Source of the DNA: Sternotherus odoratus
Taxonomy: Eukaryota > Chordata > Testudines > Kinosternidae
Reading direction: 5' to 3'
Assembly: GCA_032164245.1 (NCBI GenBank)
Contig: JAVMKO010000003.1
Coordinates: forward strand, 6,148,651-6,212,650
Length of the DNA stretch: 64,000 nt
Notes under the pieces: model-generated
Databases searched by the model: none
The model's input: the letters and a program-made list of their open reading frames with translations, nothing else
What the model was told of the DNA's origin: nothing
Part shown: positions 8,912-21,315 of the stretch, in pieces
Numbering within the stretch: the stretch's first letter is position 1
How the letters are laid out: the number at the start of each line of letters is the position of its first letter
Translations under genes and position numbers: made by a program

Positions 8912-11900
8912 TTTAAAACAGTAAAGCATACTGGGAGTTGGAAGTCAGGCTCATAAGATTTCCTAAAGGTTGGAAATATTGCAATTTATCAAAGAAGTTA
9001 AAATTAAGCTAACGAAGAGCATTAAGGGGAAGCAGTCATTCTGGTTCAGAGGCCCATAGTATTAATCACCTTTTTTAGATCTGTTTTCAGAGCTCATGAG
9101 ACTCTCTAGATGTGTTTGAAACACAAAACATCATATCCAGTGCCTGCAGCCTTGCTTGTATTATGAGCTACTTGCCACAACAAACCAGTGTCTGTCCACA
9201 TGCAGAAAATGAGTTGAAAAAGATTTCAGCTTTCAAGAGACGATTATAATCAGCTGATTGTAAAATGGGTGAAAAATACCTTGTCACCATCTCTTCCAGC
9301 CAGAAGAAGCCCTTTTTATTTTTCACACTCCTGCTACAGAACATCCTGTATGAATAAACTTCAGTGAAGCCGAGTTACTGAGCTCTTCATTAAATCCCCA
9401 TCAAAGGAGCAAATAGAAAAATCAATACACTTCATCCAATATTTCAAGTTTCCAGGTATATACGTAAAAGAAGATGTCATTAATGTTCATTCCATATTTT
9501 AGTTAATCTTTTTTTTTTAAGTCTAATTTTTTATACTCCCCCCTTGGAAACTTGAAGCAGTGATTTATTTTCTTACAAAAGTTTATTTTTTTCCCCATTC
9601 TTTCATATGCAGACACTGGTTTACTATGGGAGGACTTGTTGGTTACTGTTATGTTATTTCAGGAATGTTCATGATTAGGGTTAGACTGTTAGTTTTTATT
9701 GTACATAAAAACACCATTAAGAGCAAATTCTGTAACTTTTACTCATGCAAGTAGTGCTTACTGAACATAATGGGATTACTCACATAAGTAAGTATTGCAG
9801 GATTGGACCCTAAACCGTTCTGGGGAAACAAAAACAAACACAGAGAAATGCCTGAGCATCTTTGCAAGCAGATATGAAAACAAGCCCAAATTTTAAACCT
9901 ACTAACCTTGATAGTGTTATTTTAATTATATAGCAATTATCTAGAGATGCATAGGTAGCATCTCAAAATGTAAATATTAAATATACTGGTAGTAAAATAT
10001 CTTTAATTGGAATAATCGAAGCATGCAAAGTTAAGGGTTATTTTAATGGAAGTGTAGAAATAAAAGGACAGTAGTAGGAAAGGAAGCTGAGAGATCAACT
10101 AAATAAGACAAAGAGAAAAGATTCTAGTGTCAGGAATATTATTGTTTATGGCAAACTGGTTTGGTTGAATTGTACATTTACCCATTATCTTAACTCATCA
10201 TGTGTACACAAATTGCATTCCATGGTTATTCAGAATCTGCATACTGTTAACGAAATCACAAGGGTGTTATGGTAGCATTATTAAATCACCATTAGTATGC
10301 AACAAGGTGCCCTGCTTCCTGCTAAATCACTATGTAAGTGGGCCTACAAGCTCTGCCTCTCTTTGTTATGACAGCATTAGTCTGTGCGCTTCTGATGCAA
10401 GACTTAAAAGTAGAGAGCTAAATCAGGTAGACAGGATATTGAAGTGGGGATAGGCTGAATGAATTTGGTAAATGAAAAAGGGAGGGTTGGAGGGGAAAGG
10501 GGGAGAGAGAAACTGGACAGACATAGTGAAAGACCCCAGACAGGTAGGAAAAGACCTGGTTAGAAAAGGAAATTAAGTTTATTCTACACATGACATGAGT
10601 TTATAGATGAAAGATGGCTGGGAGAAAAAGTTAGTGTTAATAAATATTTAGAAAATGATGTTAGAAAAAAATCCAGAGAAAGCATACAGATCCAAAGGCG
10701 AGGTCTGAGAAGGAAGCAGATGCTGAAGAACATAGGAAAATGTGACAAGTGCTTAGGAAAATACGGTATTTCTAGGGAAAGAGCTTTCAGCATGATAGTT
10801 TTTTAAATGACCTTATAGCTCAGGTAAGCTTTTGACTGAACAAAAAATTGTTTTCATGTTGAGCCCTGATGCTCTGGTCTATGGTATTTTTTTAACACTT
10901 GCCAAGTGGTATCCTCTGGCTGGGAAGAGATGTAAGAGATTATTTCCAAAATCTGCAAGAACTGTCACTTTACACTTGCAAAGTAGAGAGATCTTGACTG
11001 GAAGTACAGAGGGGGGATAAATTATGCATGGAAAAAGCTGAATGTCCACTTTTAACAACGCAGGCACAGGCTAAGATATTATTTGTTCTCCTGGTTTCTT
11101 AACTTTAGGATGATTGTGAGGAAAGAGAGAAAGGGCAGCTGTACCAGTCGATCTGTATCAAATGGTTTTGCTGCCACATTGGTAGGTCAGTTTTACATTA
11201 GCTGGCGCTCTGGTTTGCTGATTATACAGCTGTAAAAGACAGAACCACCCTCATAAAACTAGAGAACCAAAATTCAAAGCTGGAATATTATTTCCATGCA
11301 GGCTTAGCTCGGTGCACTTTGAGCTCACGTCCATATACACCATTGCTACCATAACACCTAAAATTGAGAGTCTCACCTACCATGCCATTTCAGTGCAAAC
11401 TAGAGGAGTCCCCCAGAGCAAGTATTGTACAAATAGGGGGATAGATTGTAAAGATACCATCTGTCCTGAGCAAGCTCAGGGAGTCCCAATTCCTGCCGTG
11501 GTTGCCCTCTCCACATTGTCTTGACTCTGTTGGCAAGGGCATAGGGGGACAGAGCTTTGGCTTTAGATATTTCTCGCCCCTAAACACCACTCCTGTTCAT
11601 CTGCCTGGGAGGGGAACTAGCCTCCCATGGATGACCTTCTTCCCTCCAATGCTGTGATCTGAGATGTGCTTCACAGTGATCTTCGCCAATATGAACACAG
11701 CCCACATCTAACTTTTAGTTACTCAAAGCTGTTTTCATTGGCATTTGATGAATGGCTTGATGCTTTTCTATAAAACTACCCTGCTTTGTTTTGACAATGT
11801 TTGGGCTTTAAGCCGCATCTTGAGTGCCTCCTCTGAGGTGCTGGCCACTCTCAGCTCCCATTGTGGCCTATGGTAACTGTAGGAGCTCCACAGCTCCGTT

Positions 11901-12884
11901 GAACCAAGCTCTAAATGGCTCTTAGAGGCAAGAGTTAACCCATAGTACCCTCCTCACCATCACTATCAAAACAACATTAAGCCTAGGGCATATCTTCTGC
12001 ACAGACAGCAGAACCTTGTTAGGCTCAAGCCAATTAAAAGGATTTATTTATTAATTAGTTTTGCAGAAGTAAAACAAAAGCAGCTCTCTTTGAGTTTACT
12101 GAGCTTTTTCCTTCCCAATCCCCAGCATTAAATAAATATGCACATTTTCCCCCAGTTGTTTTGACAGTAACAATTTTGAGCGTTAGGTGAAAGGAAGGTA
12201 TGGCTTCCCCCACCCTGTTGTCTTGTCTAGTGTGATAGATGGCCTTGTCTCCCTGGTCAAATCCTTAGCATATCTATTGTTTATACTCCGTTACAAGCAA
12301 TGTGAGCTTGGAACTGTGTGCAAATCTGAAAGCGTGTGCTTGAAGATGGATTAATAAGATTAAAACACGCTTATGATAGCTACTACTGCAGCCATCCACA
12401 TCCTTAAATGGGTCTGAATTCCAAGATTTCCGGCATAAAGGCATGTTGGTGGCATGATTAGATTGGTGCTCCAGTGTTTTATAGCTTTTCAAATGTTAGG
12501 TTTATGTATAAATAGGAATGACTACATAGTGAAGGTTGTAACTAGTTCTCCATTTTAAGTTCTATTTTGACTCTGCCTCCCTTTAACAGAGCAGATTTCC
12601 ACCCAAAATTTTTCATGTATTCTCTGTACTGTATGGCTACAATTGAATTTTCCCTCTAAAATTTGACCTTAATCAGACAAGTAATCCTGGATATACACAG
12701 TTAAAAGATGAGACGTTTTCATATCTATAGATGTCTCCTAACATTTTTTATTTTTATTCTTTTATTTATTATCTTATCTGATAAGATCTTACCGTATTTG
12801 ATTGGTCTATAAACCCCAAATTTGTTTTATTAGTAATCTTCATTGAGAGCTAGAATAGTGTTTTGGAGCATTGATATGGGAATT
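8912..12884. other. No gene or nameable repeat seen
   Basis: Nearly 4 kb of AT-rich sequence. The short open frames at 9560-9754, 10202-10453, 10832-11067 and 11312-11590 show no domain. I see no convincing repeat ends. Confidence 0.5.
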
Positions 12885-12972
12885 AGTTTGGGGAAGATCT
12901 GTGGCTTGTGTTATACAGGAGGTCAGACTTTATGGTCACAATTGTCCTTTCTGGCCTTGGAATCTATGAACT
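12885..12972 (+). mobile_element. CR1 LINE 3' tail
   Basis: TTTGGGGAAGATCTGTGGCT, TGTTATACAGGAGGTCAGAC, TTATGGTCACAATTGTCC and CTTTCTGGCCTTGGAATCTA follow the CR1 3' untranslated end. Heavily 5'-truncated. Confidence 0.75.
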
Positions 12973-13407
12973 TAAGACGGTTACATGGTTAATTTTAGAA
13001 TTGTTCACTCTGAAATATTAAATCTGTGTATAAACTCTGACTGAACTGGTAATAATCCATTTTCATTTCTTTTAATAAAAGTAATTTTCTGGCCTTTTAC
13101 ATCACACAGAGAACCTTGTGACTTAAAGTATAAAAGTGTGGGTATGAATTCCAAAACCACTTTTACAAGTTCCACTTTTACTAGTCCCATCTCCTTAATT
13201 GTAAATTATCTGACCGATCTCTCATGGCAAGCTGCCATTGTGCCTCTGCTTCCCCAACTAGATTAGCAGTCTGATGGAATATGGGAGTCAGAGCATGATG
13301 CTTTGCTTTCAGTGTGCTGTCAGATATGAGGTGAAGCAATGAATCAAAGAGCAGCATATGGGATCTTCATAAGATTAAAAACTCTTTACAACATTTGTTG
13401 TTTAAAA

Positions 13408-13655
13408 AGAGATCTCTCTCCCCCTCTCTCTCTCTTTTTTTTTTGGGGGGGGGCAGGCGGGGCGGTGGGGGGTATCCCTATTTGTATTACAGTAATGCTC
13501 CATAACAGCTGAGAACAGGACACTCTTGTGCCAATGTCTAAGTCCCTTTGTGAATATAGCCCTAAATGAGTTGTCCAAGTCAGTAAATCTGTGGCAGAAC
13601 TAGGAAATGAACCCAGATCTCCTAAGTCTTATTGCATGAACCAGAAGACCATCCT
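13408..13655. repeat. CT/T/G low-complexity tract followed by a MIR-like fragment
   Basis: (CT)n, T and G runs lie at 13410-13474. From about 13553, the words GTTGTCCAAGTCAGTAAATC, GGCAGAACTAGGAAATGAAC and CCCAGATCTCCTAAGTC follow the tRNA-to-core part of MIR-like SINEs. Diverged and incomplete. Confidence 0.5.
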
Positions 13656-14294
13656 TTCTCGAATGTTCCTAACAGTGTCTCTATATTACACAGTACATGC
13701 ATAATAGACGCAGTTGAGACAGTCCAAAATATTTCCATGTGAGTTAATGGCATAGTTTGTATTGTGTTAGCAAGCAGCTTTGAAACAATCTTACAATGAG
13801 GATCAAAAGCTTAAAACCATATCTCCCCTGTTTGCAGCTTAATTAACTGATTGGGTCCACCTGCCCTAATTCAGCTCTCTCAGGGCCAATGTGGGGAGCA
13901 CACGCCATCCCACCCTCAATCCCATCAAGTGGTCTTGGGGGGAAAACTTCGAAGAAGAGACAGACAGACAGGAACTCCAGTTGGAAGAAGCAGCAGCTGC
14001 GGAAGCTGCAAAAATTGACACCTTCGGACATTCCGAGAACTATCTACAGTTTTGACAGGACTTGCTGTGCCCTGTGCAGGGTCCCGCTCCCTCACAGTCT
14101 CTTTATCTCAGCTTCACTCAACACTTGCCCTGTCATCCTGCCCCTCCCCCTATCTTTTCTTTCCATTTAACTGATCCCCTCCTCAGTAATCCCCCCCTCC
14201 ACGCCCGCAATTGTGGCACTAACATGAGATTTGCTGCCATCAAGTTGTACACTTTGTTTGCATGTTCTGTACCATTCCCCACCCTGTGACTGGC

Positions 14295-14422
14295 TAGGCT
14301 ATTTATATTATTCATTCTTTGGGGGCAGGGACCATCCATTGCTCTGCATTTGTACAGCATCCAGCACAATGGGGCTCCATTTGTGGCTGTTCGTTATGCA
14401 CTACCGTAATGAACGTGATTAG
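14295..14422 (+). repeat. L3/CR1-like conserved 3' tail fragment
   Basis: TTTGGGGGCAGGGACCATCC, TTTGTACAGCATCCAGCAC, AATGGGGCTCC and CACTACCGTAATGAACG match the dispersed tail family also present at 2140-2262 and 53805-53912. It is the best preserved of the copies. Confidence 0.6.
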
Positions 14423-14431
14423 TAATAGTTG

Positions 14432-14541
14432 AGTGTAGTGTTGTTGTAGCCATGTTGGTCGCAGGATATGAGAGAGATAAGGCTTGTGAGGTAATATCAT
14501 ATTGGGCCAAATAAAGATATTACCTCACCTACCTTGTCTCT
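14432..14541. repeat. Hairpin repeat, probably a Penelope-related terminal fragment
   Basis: GTGTTGTTGTAGCCATGTTG opens like the ends of reptile Penelope-like elements (compare GTAGCCGTGTTAGTCTG at about 22549). It then folds: GATAAGGCTTGTGAGGTAAT at 14476-14495 is complementary, with a few changes, to ATTACCTCACCTACCTTGTC at 14519-14538. Assignment to Penelope is from memory of the wording. Confidence 0.5.
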
Positions 14542-17500
14542 GTTACGATTAATGCTTCACAGTATGACAACTACATATAAGAATCACTTCACCCATTGCG
14601 GAGCTGCAGTCATCTCTGAGGTGAAACCCAACAGCTGTGTAACAGCACATAGTTATATTACATAATAGTTTAGTGAAGACCAATACCTTATCCAGCTGAA
14701 AATACTGGGGGAATTCAATTACTGGAGAAATTTGTCCGGTGCCACGGGATCTAAAGTTGCACCACAGTTCCACCCCCCTCATATCCCACTGGTATATTGG
14801 TTCCGTACTGTGTCTTAAGGAAGTTTGCCATCAACTGAACCAACAACACCCCTTCCTGCAGCACCTAAGTATTCTTTGGAAGTCTCCTGTGTAAGAACTG
14901 ATCTTCTCCCAACTCTGCCTAGCTTGGGAGAATTAACATAAAACCTTCAAGGCTTTCAGGTATTTGTTTAGTAAAAAGCAAGGCGCATATATGTAAAATA
15001 TGTTTCACAATATAGAAGAAATATAATAAACCAACAAAGTGTTTAATCTCTTGCATTCTGTACATGGACTATTAACTGAAATAAACTTCTATTAAATAAG
15101 TCAGAATACAGAAAAATATTTTAACGTGTACAGCAAAGTAAAGAGCCATGGAAAAAGAATGAAGTTGGCTAATTGAATGGCAGACTGTATAAAGCATAGG
15201 AAACAGAATAATTACTGATATCATAGCAGTTAGATCAGATGAACCTGTCCCCTGCAGACGCAAGATACAGTTCTCCAATCCACTTCTAACTCAGGTTAAT
15301 TTTCCCCATCCATTCTCTAGAGGACAGCATTGGTGTATCAGGGTTCAGCAGCTCTGCTGTAGCTTTTATACTAGCTCTGTAATTGGAATAAGCCACTCTA
15401 CACAATTGTTTTTGTATCTAGAGTTTCTATATCAACACTCACTTGACGCAAAATTAATATCTGTATTGTAATTCTGAAACATGTTATTGCTAAAAGTAGA
15501 GCCAATTGATTTTGACTACACTTGCTGTACAATATTAGAAATGCTCAAAAGATCAAATAACCAAGCTCAGCCAATTTATTATCTAAAGACAAAGCAGTAC
15601 AATACAAAAGGAAAGAGTTAATACCATACCAATTTTCTCGGGAAGTGATTCTCTCAGCACCAGTTCACCTTACATAGATGGTGTGCTTTGAAATAGGCAT
15701 TCAGAACCACCTCTGTAGGTACTAACCCTGTTTACAAGTTATATATAGGGCTTTCTATATGTCACTGAGTTCTAACCCACCAGTTCATACCCGTCATGCA
15801 CCTTTTCTTAGCTCTTGTTTTGTTCCAAGCATGATCAGCCGATGACAATACCAAGCTTGTACCAGGACAGATTGTCTTTTGACACATTTTGTATTTGCCA
15901 ATGGCAAAGCTGACTTTAGCTTTGCAGGGTACTGAGGTACATATATCTTAACATGCGTGAACAGCATTGTGGGAAAACCATAATACTATTCCATTAGCAT
16001 TACTTTCCAACACATGATATATATATCGTATTAATTCTGTGCCCATAATACCTATTAATTTGATGTGTACTATGCCGTGTGTGTGTGTGCTAACAGTGTG
16101 CAGAGATAGTTGGCAGGATCAACAATAACAGCATAATTCCAAAGGTAAATGGACCCTTATAGAAATGAAGTTAAGCAGTATGTTTTCATACCCAGTTTGG
16201 GAATATTAGTATGGAAGGTAAGCTTGCATGCATGCTGCACACTTGCATTTTGGTTTTGTTTGAGGCAAGTCATTTTATAATAATGCTCTTCTGGCACTGT
16301 CTCTGGCTGATAGAGGTCATGTAAAATGTGTTCTGCCTACAGTATATTGCTTTGGCAGGTGCCAGTTGCTGGTGTGACTTTGGCAGCTGCAAAACCCAGA
16401 CACCCAGCTCTAATTTATATACTATATCAGTGGCATCTGGAAGTTAGTCTTATATGACCTGCCTTTGCTGGTGCCACCTCTCTAGGTCTGATGTAAAGTC
16501 ATATTTAGCTGTGCTACTTCCTTTTGTGTTATTTGTGATCTGTTTTCTTCACTGTGATCTTGGAACCCTGTGTAGAAACTTCATTTCAATAATTGAGAAG
16601 TAACAGCAAAAAATTCTATTACCCATACCATGAATGGAGCATCTAGTTGTATTGAGCATTTACCCTAATATGTGATCTGTCTTGTATGTTGTGTACAAGT
16701 GCTTTAGAGCTGAGTCTCACGATGGTGCATTGTGCATCACACTTATGCATGGTTAGTCTTGTGAGTAATCAGGAAGTGGCATGCAAAGGCAAGTGTTAAA
16801 TTTGTTGTTGGTTGCTATCGTTTTTTAGCTCACCCAAGCAGCATTCTGAGAACAGTGAAATTGAGGTTTCACTAAATTTCCAGGACGTGGATCATGCCGT
16901 ATTTTCAGAATCCTCTTTCCAGGATCTTTTGTCCTCTCTGTCTCCAACGAGCTGTTTTGCTGAGCAATTACATCACTTTTGGGTTGTGATTTGGCCATTT
17001 TAGTTTTAGCTAATACTTCTGGTTTATTCCAGGAGAATCAAATCCCATATATTGTGGTTTGGTAAAATTTGTTTGTTCATCCTCCCATAATTAAACCTTT
17101 GTGTTGCTTCAACCAAATACATTCACCTATATGGGGCAGATCCGTAGCTGCCATAAATAGGCATAGATCCAATTATTTCAGTGGATTTACACGGTTGCAC
17201 ACTAGCTGAGGATCTGATGTGTTTAAAAGTCAAGTTTTCCTGAACCTTCCTCCTGTAAAAATAACTAACTAGAATCCCAATCCCGTTTCCATTGAAGTCA
17301 ATAGAAGTTCTGCCACTGACTTAGTGGAAGCATTAGCAGGCCCCAGGTTTTGTAGTTCTGTTTATACACTGGCTTCGTAATTTAAGGTTTGATAAGGTGT
17401 TAACTTTAGCTCTGAGAAGAGGTGGGAAAGGCTCTGAGGCGCTGTTCTTAATTTGTTGAAGTACATTTGTTGGGTAGACTGTGTTCTTTTAATGCTTTCC

Positions 17501-18724
17501 TCAAGTGACATTTTGTAACTAAAATGCTCCCCAAAAATACTAAAATATTTGTAGATGTCGAGTACAAATCAGATTGAGCTGCACATTTCCCTGGTGAGTA
17601 AAAGTGATGAGTTTGTGTTCATTAACTCAGGGCCATCTGGTGCAGACATGCTGCAGTCTGTGAATCAAACATGCATCAAACTCCAGGGATCAGAGTAACC
17701 GCCAGACCCAGTGTTTGCGGGGAGGCAAGAGGGAGAAGAGGAGAGTTGACTATATCTCCTCTCCGCCCCCTGATTAACTCTGCTGTGCAGTATATTGGAG
17801 GATTTAAAGCAGCTCTACTGCAAAACCACATTGCAATCTCGTCAGTGACCATCTGAGTAATAGTCAGGACACTCGTCTCCCATAGCAGTAATTTTAAATC
17901 ACATCTATTTTGTGAATATGATGACTAAATAATATTCAATTTCTGGGAGGTTTTTAAATAAAGCAGGTTGGCAGTACAGACACACACATGCAAATTCAGA
18001 AAGATAAATATAACCAGGTAGGTTCTTATCTCGCTTCCTCTGGATTTACACCGATGGAACTGGACAGAGTAAGTATTGATATTGGTGCAATGCGATCAGA
18101 AAATGGTGCAAAGACTTTAAAGATCCATTGACATCTTTTGTAATAAACTTATTTAAAAATCATTTTGCTTAGAGGCCCGGTTCAGCAACCAAAATATGGG
18201 ATTATGCTACATTGGCGTTAAAGAGAATTAAGCTTCTGTTTAGAAGCACTTACTTAAAACTTTCCTGAATCAGGAACCAATCCTGCTTGTAGATCTTCAT
18301 CTCTCTTCAGGAATATTCTCTCCACAAAAATATTTTTGTCTGAGTCCACCTGCTCCTGCTGATGCATCCAAAATCTTTTCTCACTCACCAGCCTGCAAGG
18401 ACGATTTGTCTGCTTCTCACACAAACACCTCCACTGTTTCTTCACTCTGCTCCTTCTACAGGGAATGTCCGTCCTGAATTCATTTGTTAGGCCTCTACCT
18501 TCAACTCCTCAAGGCCCGCTTCTTCTATGATTTCTACAGAAAACTGTTAGTTAGTGTGGCAGCCAGGTATAGCTCATTTTATCGATGTCTGTATTTTTAA
18601 AAGATTTCAGATGATTTGGAACCAAAAAGCTGTGCAGTCGGTACCTGTATAACCCTGTGATCTTATCTTCATTATCATCATCCTCCCTCCCATTTCACAC
18701 ACTCTTTTGCTGCGTCTCATTTCA
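14542..18724. other. No gene or nameable repeat seen
   Basis: AT-rich sequence. A short TG run lies at about 16077-16090. The 63-codon frame at 16812-17003 follows a pyrimidine-rich AG but has no recognisable domain or partner exon. Segments such as 15700-16020 have the feel of reptile LTR-type repeats, but I cannot define ends. Confidence 0.45.
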
Positions 18725-19740
18725 GACTAGATTTTGAGCTTCTCGGGCCAGGAACCGTATCTGCCTTACCGTTGCCAACTTTCTAATCACATAAAACTGA
18801 ACACCCCTTCCCTGCCTCCGTCTCCCCCAGCCTGGTCATTTGTTCTCCTCTACCTTCATTCACTTTCACCAGGCTGGGGTCGGGGGTTGGGGTGTGGGAG
18901 GAGTGAGGACTCTGGCTGAGAGCGCAGGCTCGGGGAGGAGCCAGAAATGAGGGGTTCGTGGTACAGGAGGGGGCTCCGGACTGGGGCTTCAGGTGCTGGA
19001 GGAGGTGAGGGCTCTGGCTGGGGATGCGGGCTCTGGGATAGGGTTGCAGATGAGGGGTTTGGGGTGCAGGAGGGAGCTCTGGGCTGGGGCTGAGGGGTTT
19101 GGGGTGCAGGAAGGGGTTCAGGGTTGGTTCAGGAAGGTGAGGGGTGAGGGCTCTGAGAGGGAGTTAGGCTGTGGGAGGGGGTTCCGACCTGGGGCAAAAG
19201 GTTGGGGTGTGGGAGGTGGCTCAGGGCAGGGGCAGAGAGTTTGGGTGTGGGCTGTGGGTGGCGCTTACCTCAGGCGACTCCCAGGAAGTGGCTGGCCCTC
19301 TGGCTGCTAGGCATAGGGGTCAGGGGGCTCTGCGCACTGTTCTCGCCCTCAGGCGCCACCCCCACAGCTCCCATTGGCTGTGGTTCCCAGCCAATGGGAG
19401 CTGCAGAGCTGGTGCTAAGGGCCAGGGCAGCGTGAAGAGCCTCCCTGGCCACCCCTGCACCCAGGAGTCAGACATGCTGGCCGCTTCCAGGAACCGCACA
19501 GAGCCAGGGCAGGCAGGAAGCCTGCCTAAGCCCCGCTGTGCCACTGACTGGACTTTTAACGGTCCTGTCATCAGGGCTGACCAGAGCCGTCAGGATCCCT
19601 TTTCAACTAGGCGTTCTGGTCAAAAACCCTAATCTGTCTGTGCCTTTAAACAGTACTAGAACAGTTTAATACTATCCTGATTGGGGCCTCTGGGCCACTA
19701 CTATAGTGCAATTATTATTAACAATAATTAATAATAAACG
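18725..19740 (+). repeat. L3/CR1-like tail split by a GC-rich element
   Basis: The left piece, 18725-18766, has AGATTTTGAGCTTCTCGGGCC and AGGAACCGTATCTG. The right piece, 19632-19740, resumes with CTGTCTGTGCCTTTAAACAG, then ATCCTGATTGGGGCCTCTGG and TACTATAGTGCAATTATTATT. Together they make one tail of the family seen at 2140 and 14295, with about 865 bp inserted. Confidence 0.55.
18768..19631. mobile_element. GC-rich non-autonomous DNA element with internal near-tandem repeats
   Basis: Starts at CGTTGCCAACTTTCTAATCA and ends near GGTCAAAAACCC. The body repeats units built on GGGGTTTGGGGTGCAGGA and GAGGGCTCTGGCTGGGG from about 18868 to 19260, then carries a foldback in which CAGCTCCCATTGGCTGTGG (about 19363) pairs with CCAGCCAATGGGAGCTGC (about 19387). 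I recall a reptile family with this start and end, probably hAT, but the right end seems trimmed and I cannot define a target duplication. The open frames inside it are Gly/Trp-rich products of the repeat. Confidence 0.55.
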
Positions 19741-20137
19741 GTGTCAATGGAAACCCAGGAGTAACTCCCCTGAACTAAACATAGGACAATCAGGCCCATG
19801 TCAGACCCAATCATTTCTCCTGCAGTCACTTGTGCTCCCATGACCAGACGTCTGCAATTACACATGTAGGGAATAAGAAGCAGGAGTAGAGAAACTCTTA
19901 GGAGCAAAGATGATGTTTCCATGCCAATATCTTTATTGCTATAGAATCCATTTAGCATAGCTTTTTCTTCAGTCTGGTTACTTTCACATTTATGAGAAGA
20001 GAATCCGGAAATCTGAAACTCAAACAGAATTGTGCCTAATAGAATCTTTTTCAAAAAATCCCAGTAATTTAGCAGCTCTTTAAAAAGACTCTTTGTATTA
20101 ACAGGGCCAAGTCAAAGGAGGCAGCAGTGCTGGCTCT

Positions 20138-20338
20138 TCAAACCCCTTGCTTCCCTTTTCTCCTCTCTTTGAGCCTTCTCATCAAATTGACTGAGTCCCT
20201 GCATGGTCTCTCTCCATTTCCTGCATGGCTCCAGTTGTTCAGCTCTCTTATTAAATGCAGTTTTGTGAAGGGCGTCTTTGAAAGCTCACCACTGTTTTGC
20301 TTCTGCCTGTGGAGGGAAAATAACTGCTCACTCATCAT
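20138..20338 (-). CDS. Weak candidate coding remnant, function unknown
   Basis: A 66-codon minus-strand frame (starting MMSEQLFSLHRQKQNSG) is rich in Lys, Arg and Asn and looks less random than most frames here. Immediately upstream on the same strand, 20340-20500 reads as further plausible coding (FWQSKWKEFQEQLKGRIS, then VPCTEEATG), ending in AAG|GTAAAC like a splice donor. A pyrimidine-rich CCACAG acceptor follows about 50 bases later, which is shorter than normal vertebrate introns. I recognise no family. It may be a decayed exon, an old transposon product, or chance. Confidence 0.2.
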   Translation of the reverse strand: MMSEQLFSLHRQKQNSGELSKTPFTKLHLIRELNNWSHAGNGERPCRDSVNLMRRLKERRKGKQGV

Positions 20339-20769
20339 CCTTGGGAAACCAAGTTTACCTTCCAGTTGCCTCTTCAGTGCAGGGCACTGGTACCTTAACA
20401 GACTCCTCTGTAAACATACTGATCCTTCCTTTCAGCTGCTCCTGGAATTCTTTCCACTTACTCTGCCAGAAAGAGGAATATGTTTCACGGTCACTTGAGC
20501 AAGGTGGGCATGTGAACTTCAGGCTCTAATTCCTTATCTTCTTATAGACAGGACAAGACGATTCTTCATTCCCATCCTATATTGTTGTTAAAGGTGGTTT
20601 CAGACTAGCATGTATTTCAATGTCTGTGGTGGGTTTTTCCCTCTCTCATGATGCTTCAGAGCTGTGATTCTCCACAAATTGGATGTTAATAGATTTGCAG
20701 GGCTGAGTCTCATTAACACTAACTCCCCTTTACATAAATTGCATTTACACCCATTCTAAGGCCTCTTTA

Positions 20770-20961
20770 CAGTCAGCCCTATGTGTTTTGTCACCCAGGG
20801 CAGAAAATGTTTTTGGTGTCCTCCCTCTCACAAAAAAAAATTTATCAACCAAAAACCCAGAACACTGGGGATTTGGTGGCCCCAAGATCAATTATTTGGC
20901 AACCCCAAATGTTGGTACCCAGAACAGCCTCCTTGATCACTGGCTCCTAAAGCCGGCTCTG
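20770..20961. mobile_element. hAT-type MITE (192 bp)
   Basis: Flanked by an exact 8-bp duplication, CCTCTTTA, at 20762-20769 and 20962-20969. The ends start CAG and finish CTG; the right end, read in complement, is CAGAGCCGGCTTTAGGAGCC, a start shared by abundant reptile hAT MITEs. The left end has diverged more. No coding capacity. Confidence 0.72.
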
Positions 20962-21039
20962 CCTCTTTACCCAGGGTGGACTAAAGAGGCCTTAGTGTAA
21001 GTGAAAATTAAGCTCCTTGTTTTTGTAATGAGAGAACTA

Positions 21040-21315
21040 AGAGCTTGTCCACATGATGAGGGTAATGCACTCTACAGGGGTGTGATTTCTAAAGTGCTCT
21101 AATGCGTTTGACATGAATTGGCCAGTCTACAGCCTGCTAGTGCGGTCTAATGTAATACTGTTTCAACCCACACTATGTTAAAGTGCACCAGCAAGGTCTA
21201 CAATACATGGATCAATTAATGTGCAATACATTAGTGAGCTTTAGAAATCGCACCCTACAGAGTGCATTCTCCCCCCTCTCCCCCACACACACACCCTACC
21301 TTGTAGACAAGCTCT
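21040..21315. mobile_element. MITE with long inverted ends, Harbinger-like wording
   Basis: AGAGCTTGTCCACAT at the left pairs with TTGTAGACAAGCTCT at the right. A second complementary block, AATGCACTCTACAGGGG (21064-21080) with GATTTCTAAAG (21086-21096), matches the complement of 21232-21270. The right arm has gained a CA-rich low-complexity piece. The GCTTGTCTACA word is shared with the MITEs at 26359 and 48385. A clean target duplication could not be read. Confidence 0.65.

Noticed and set aside
16812..17003. Candidate host exon after a pyrimidine-rich AG
   Set aside because: A single short frame without a recognised domain, donor site at the end or partner exon; chance is sufficient.
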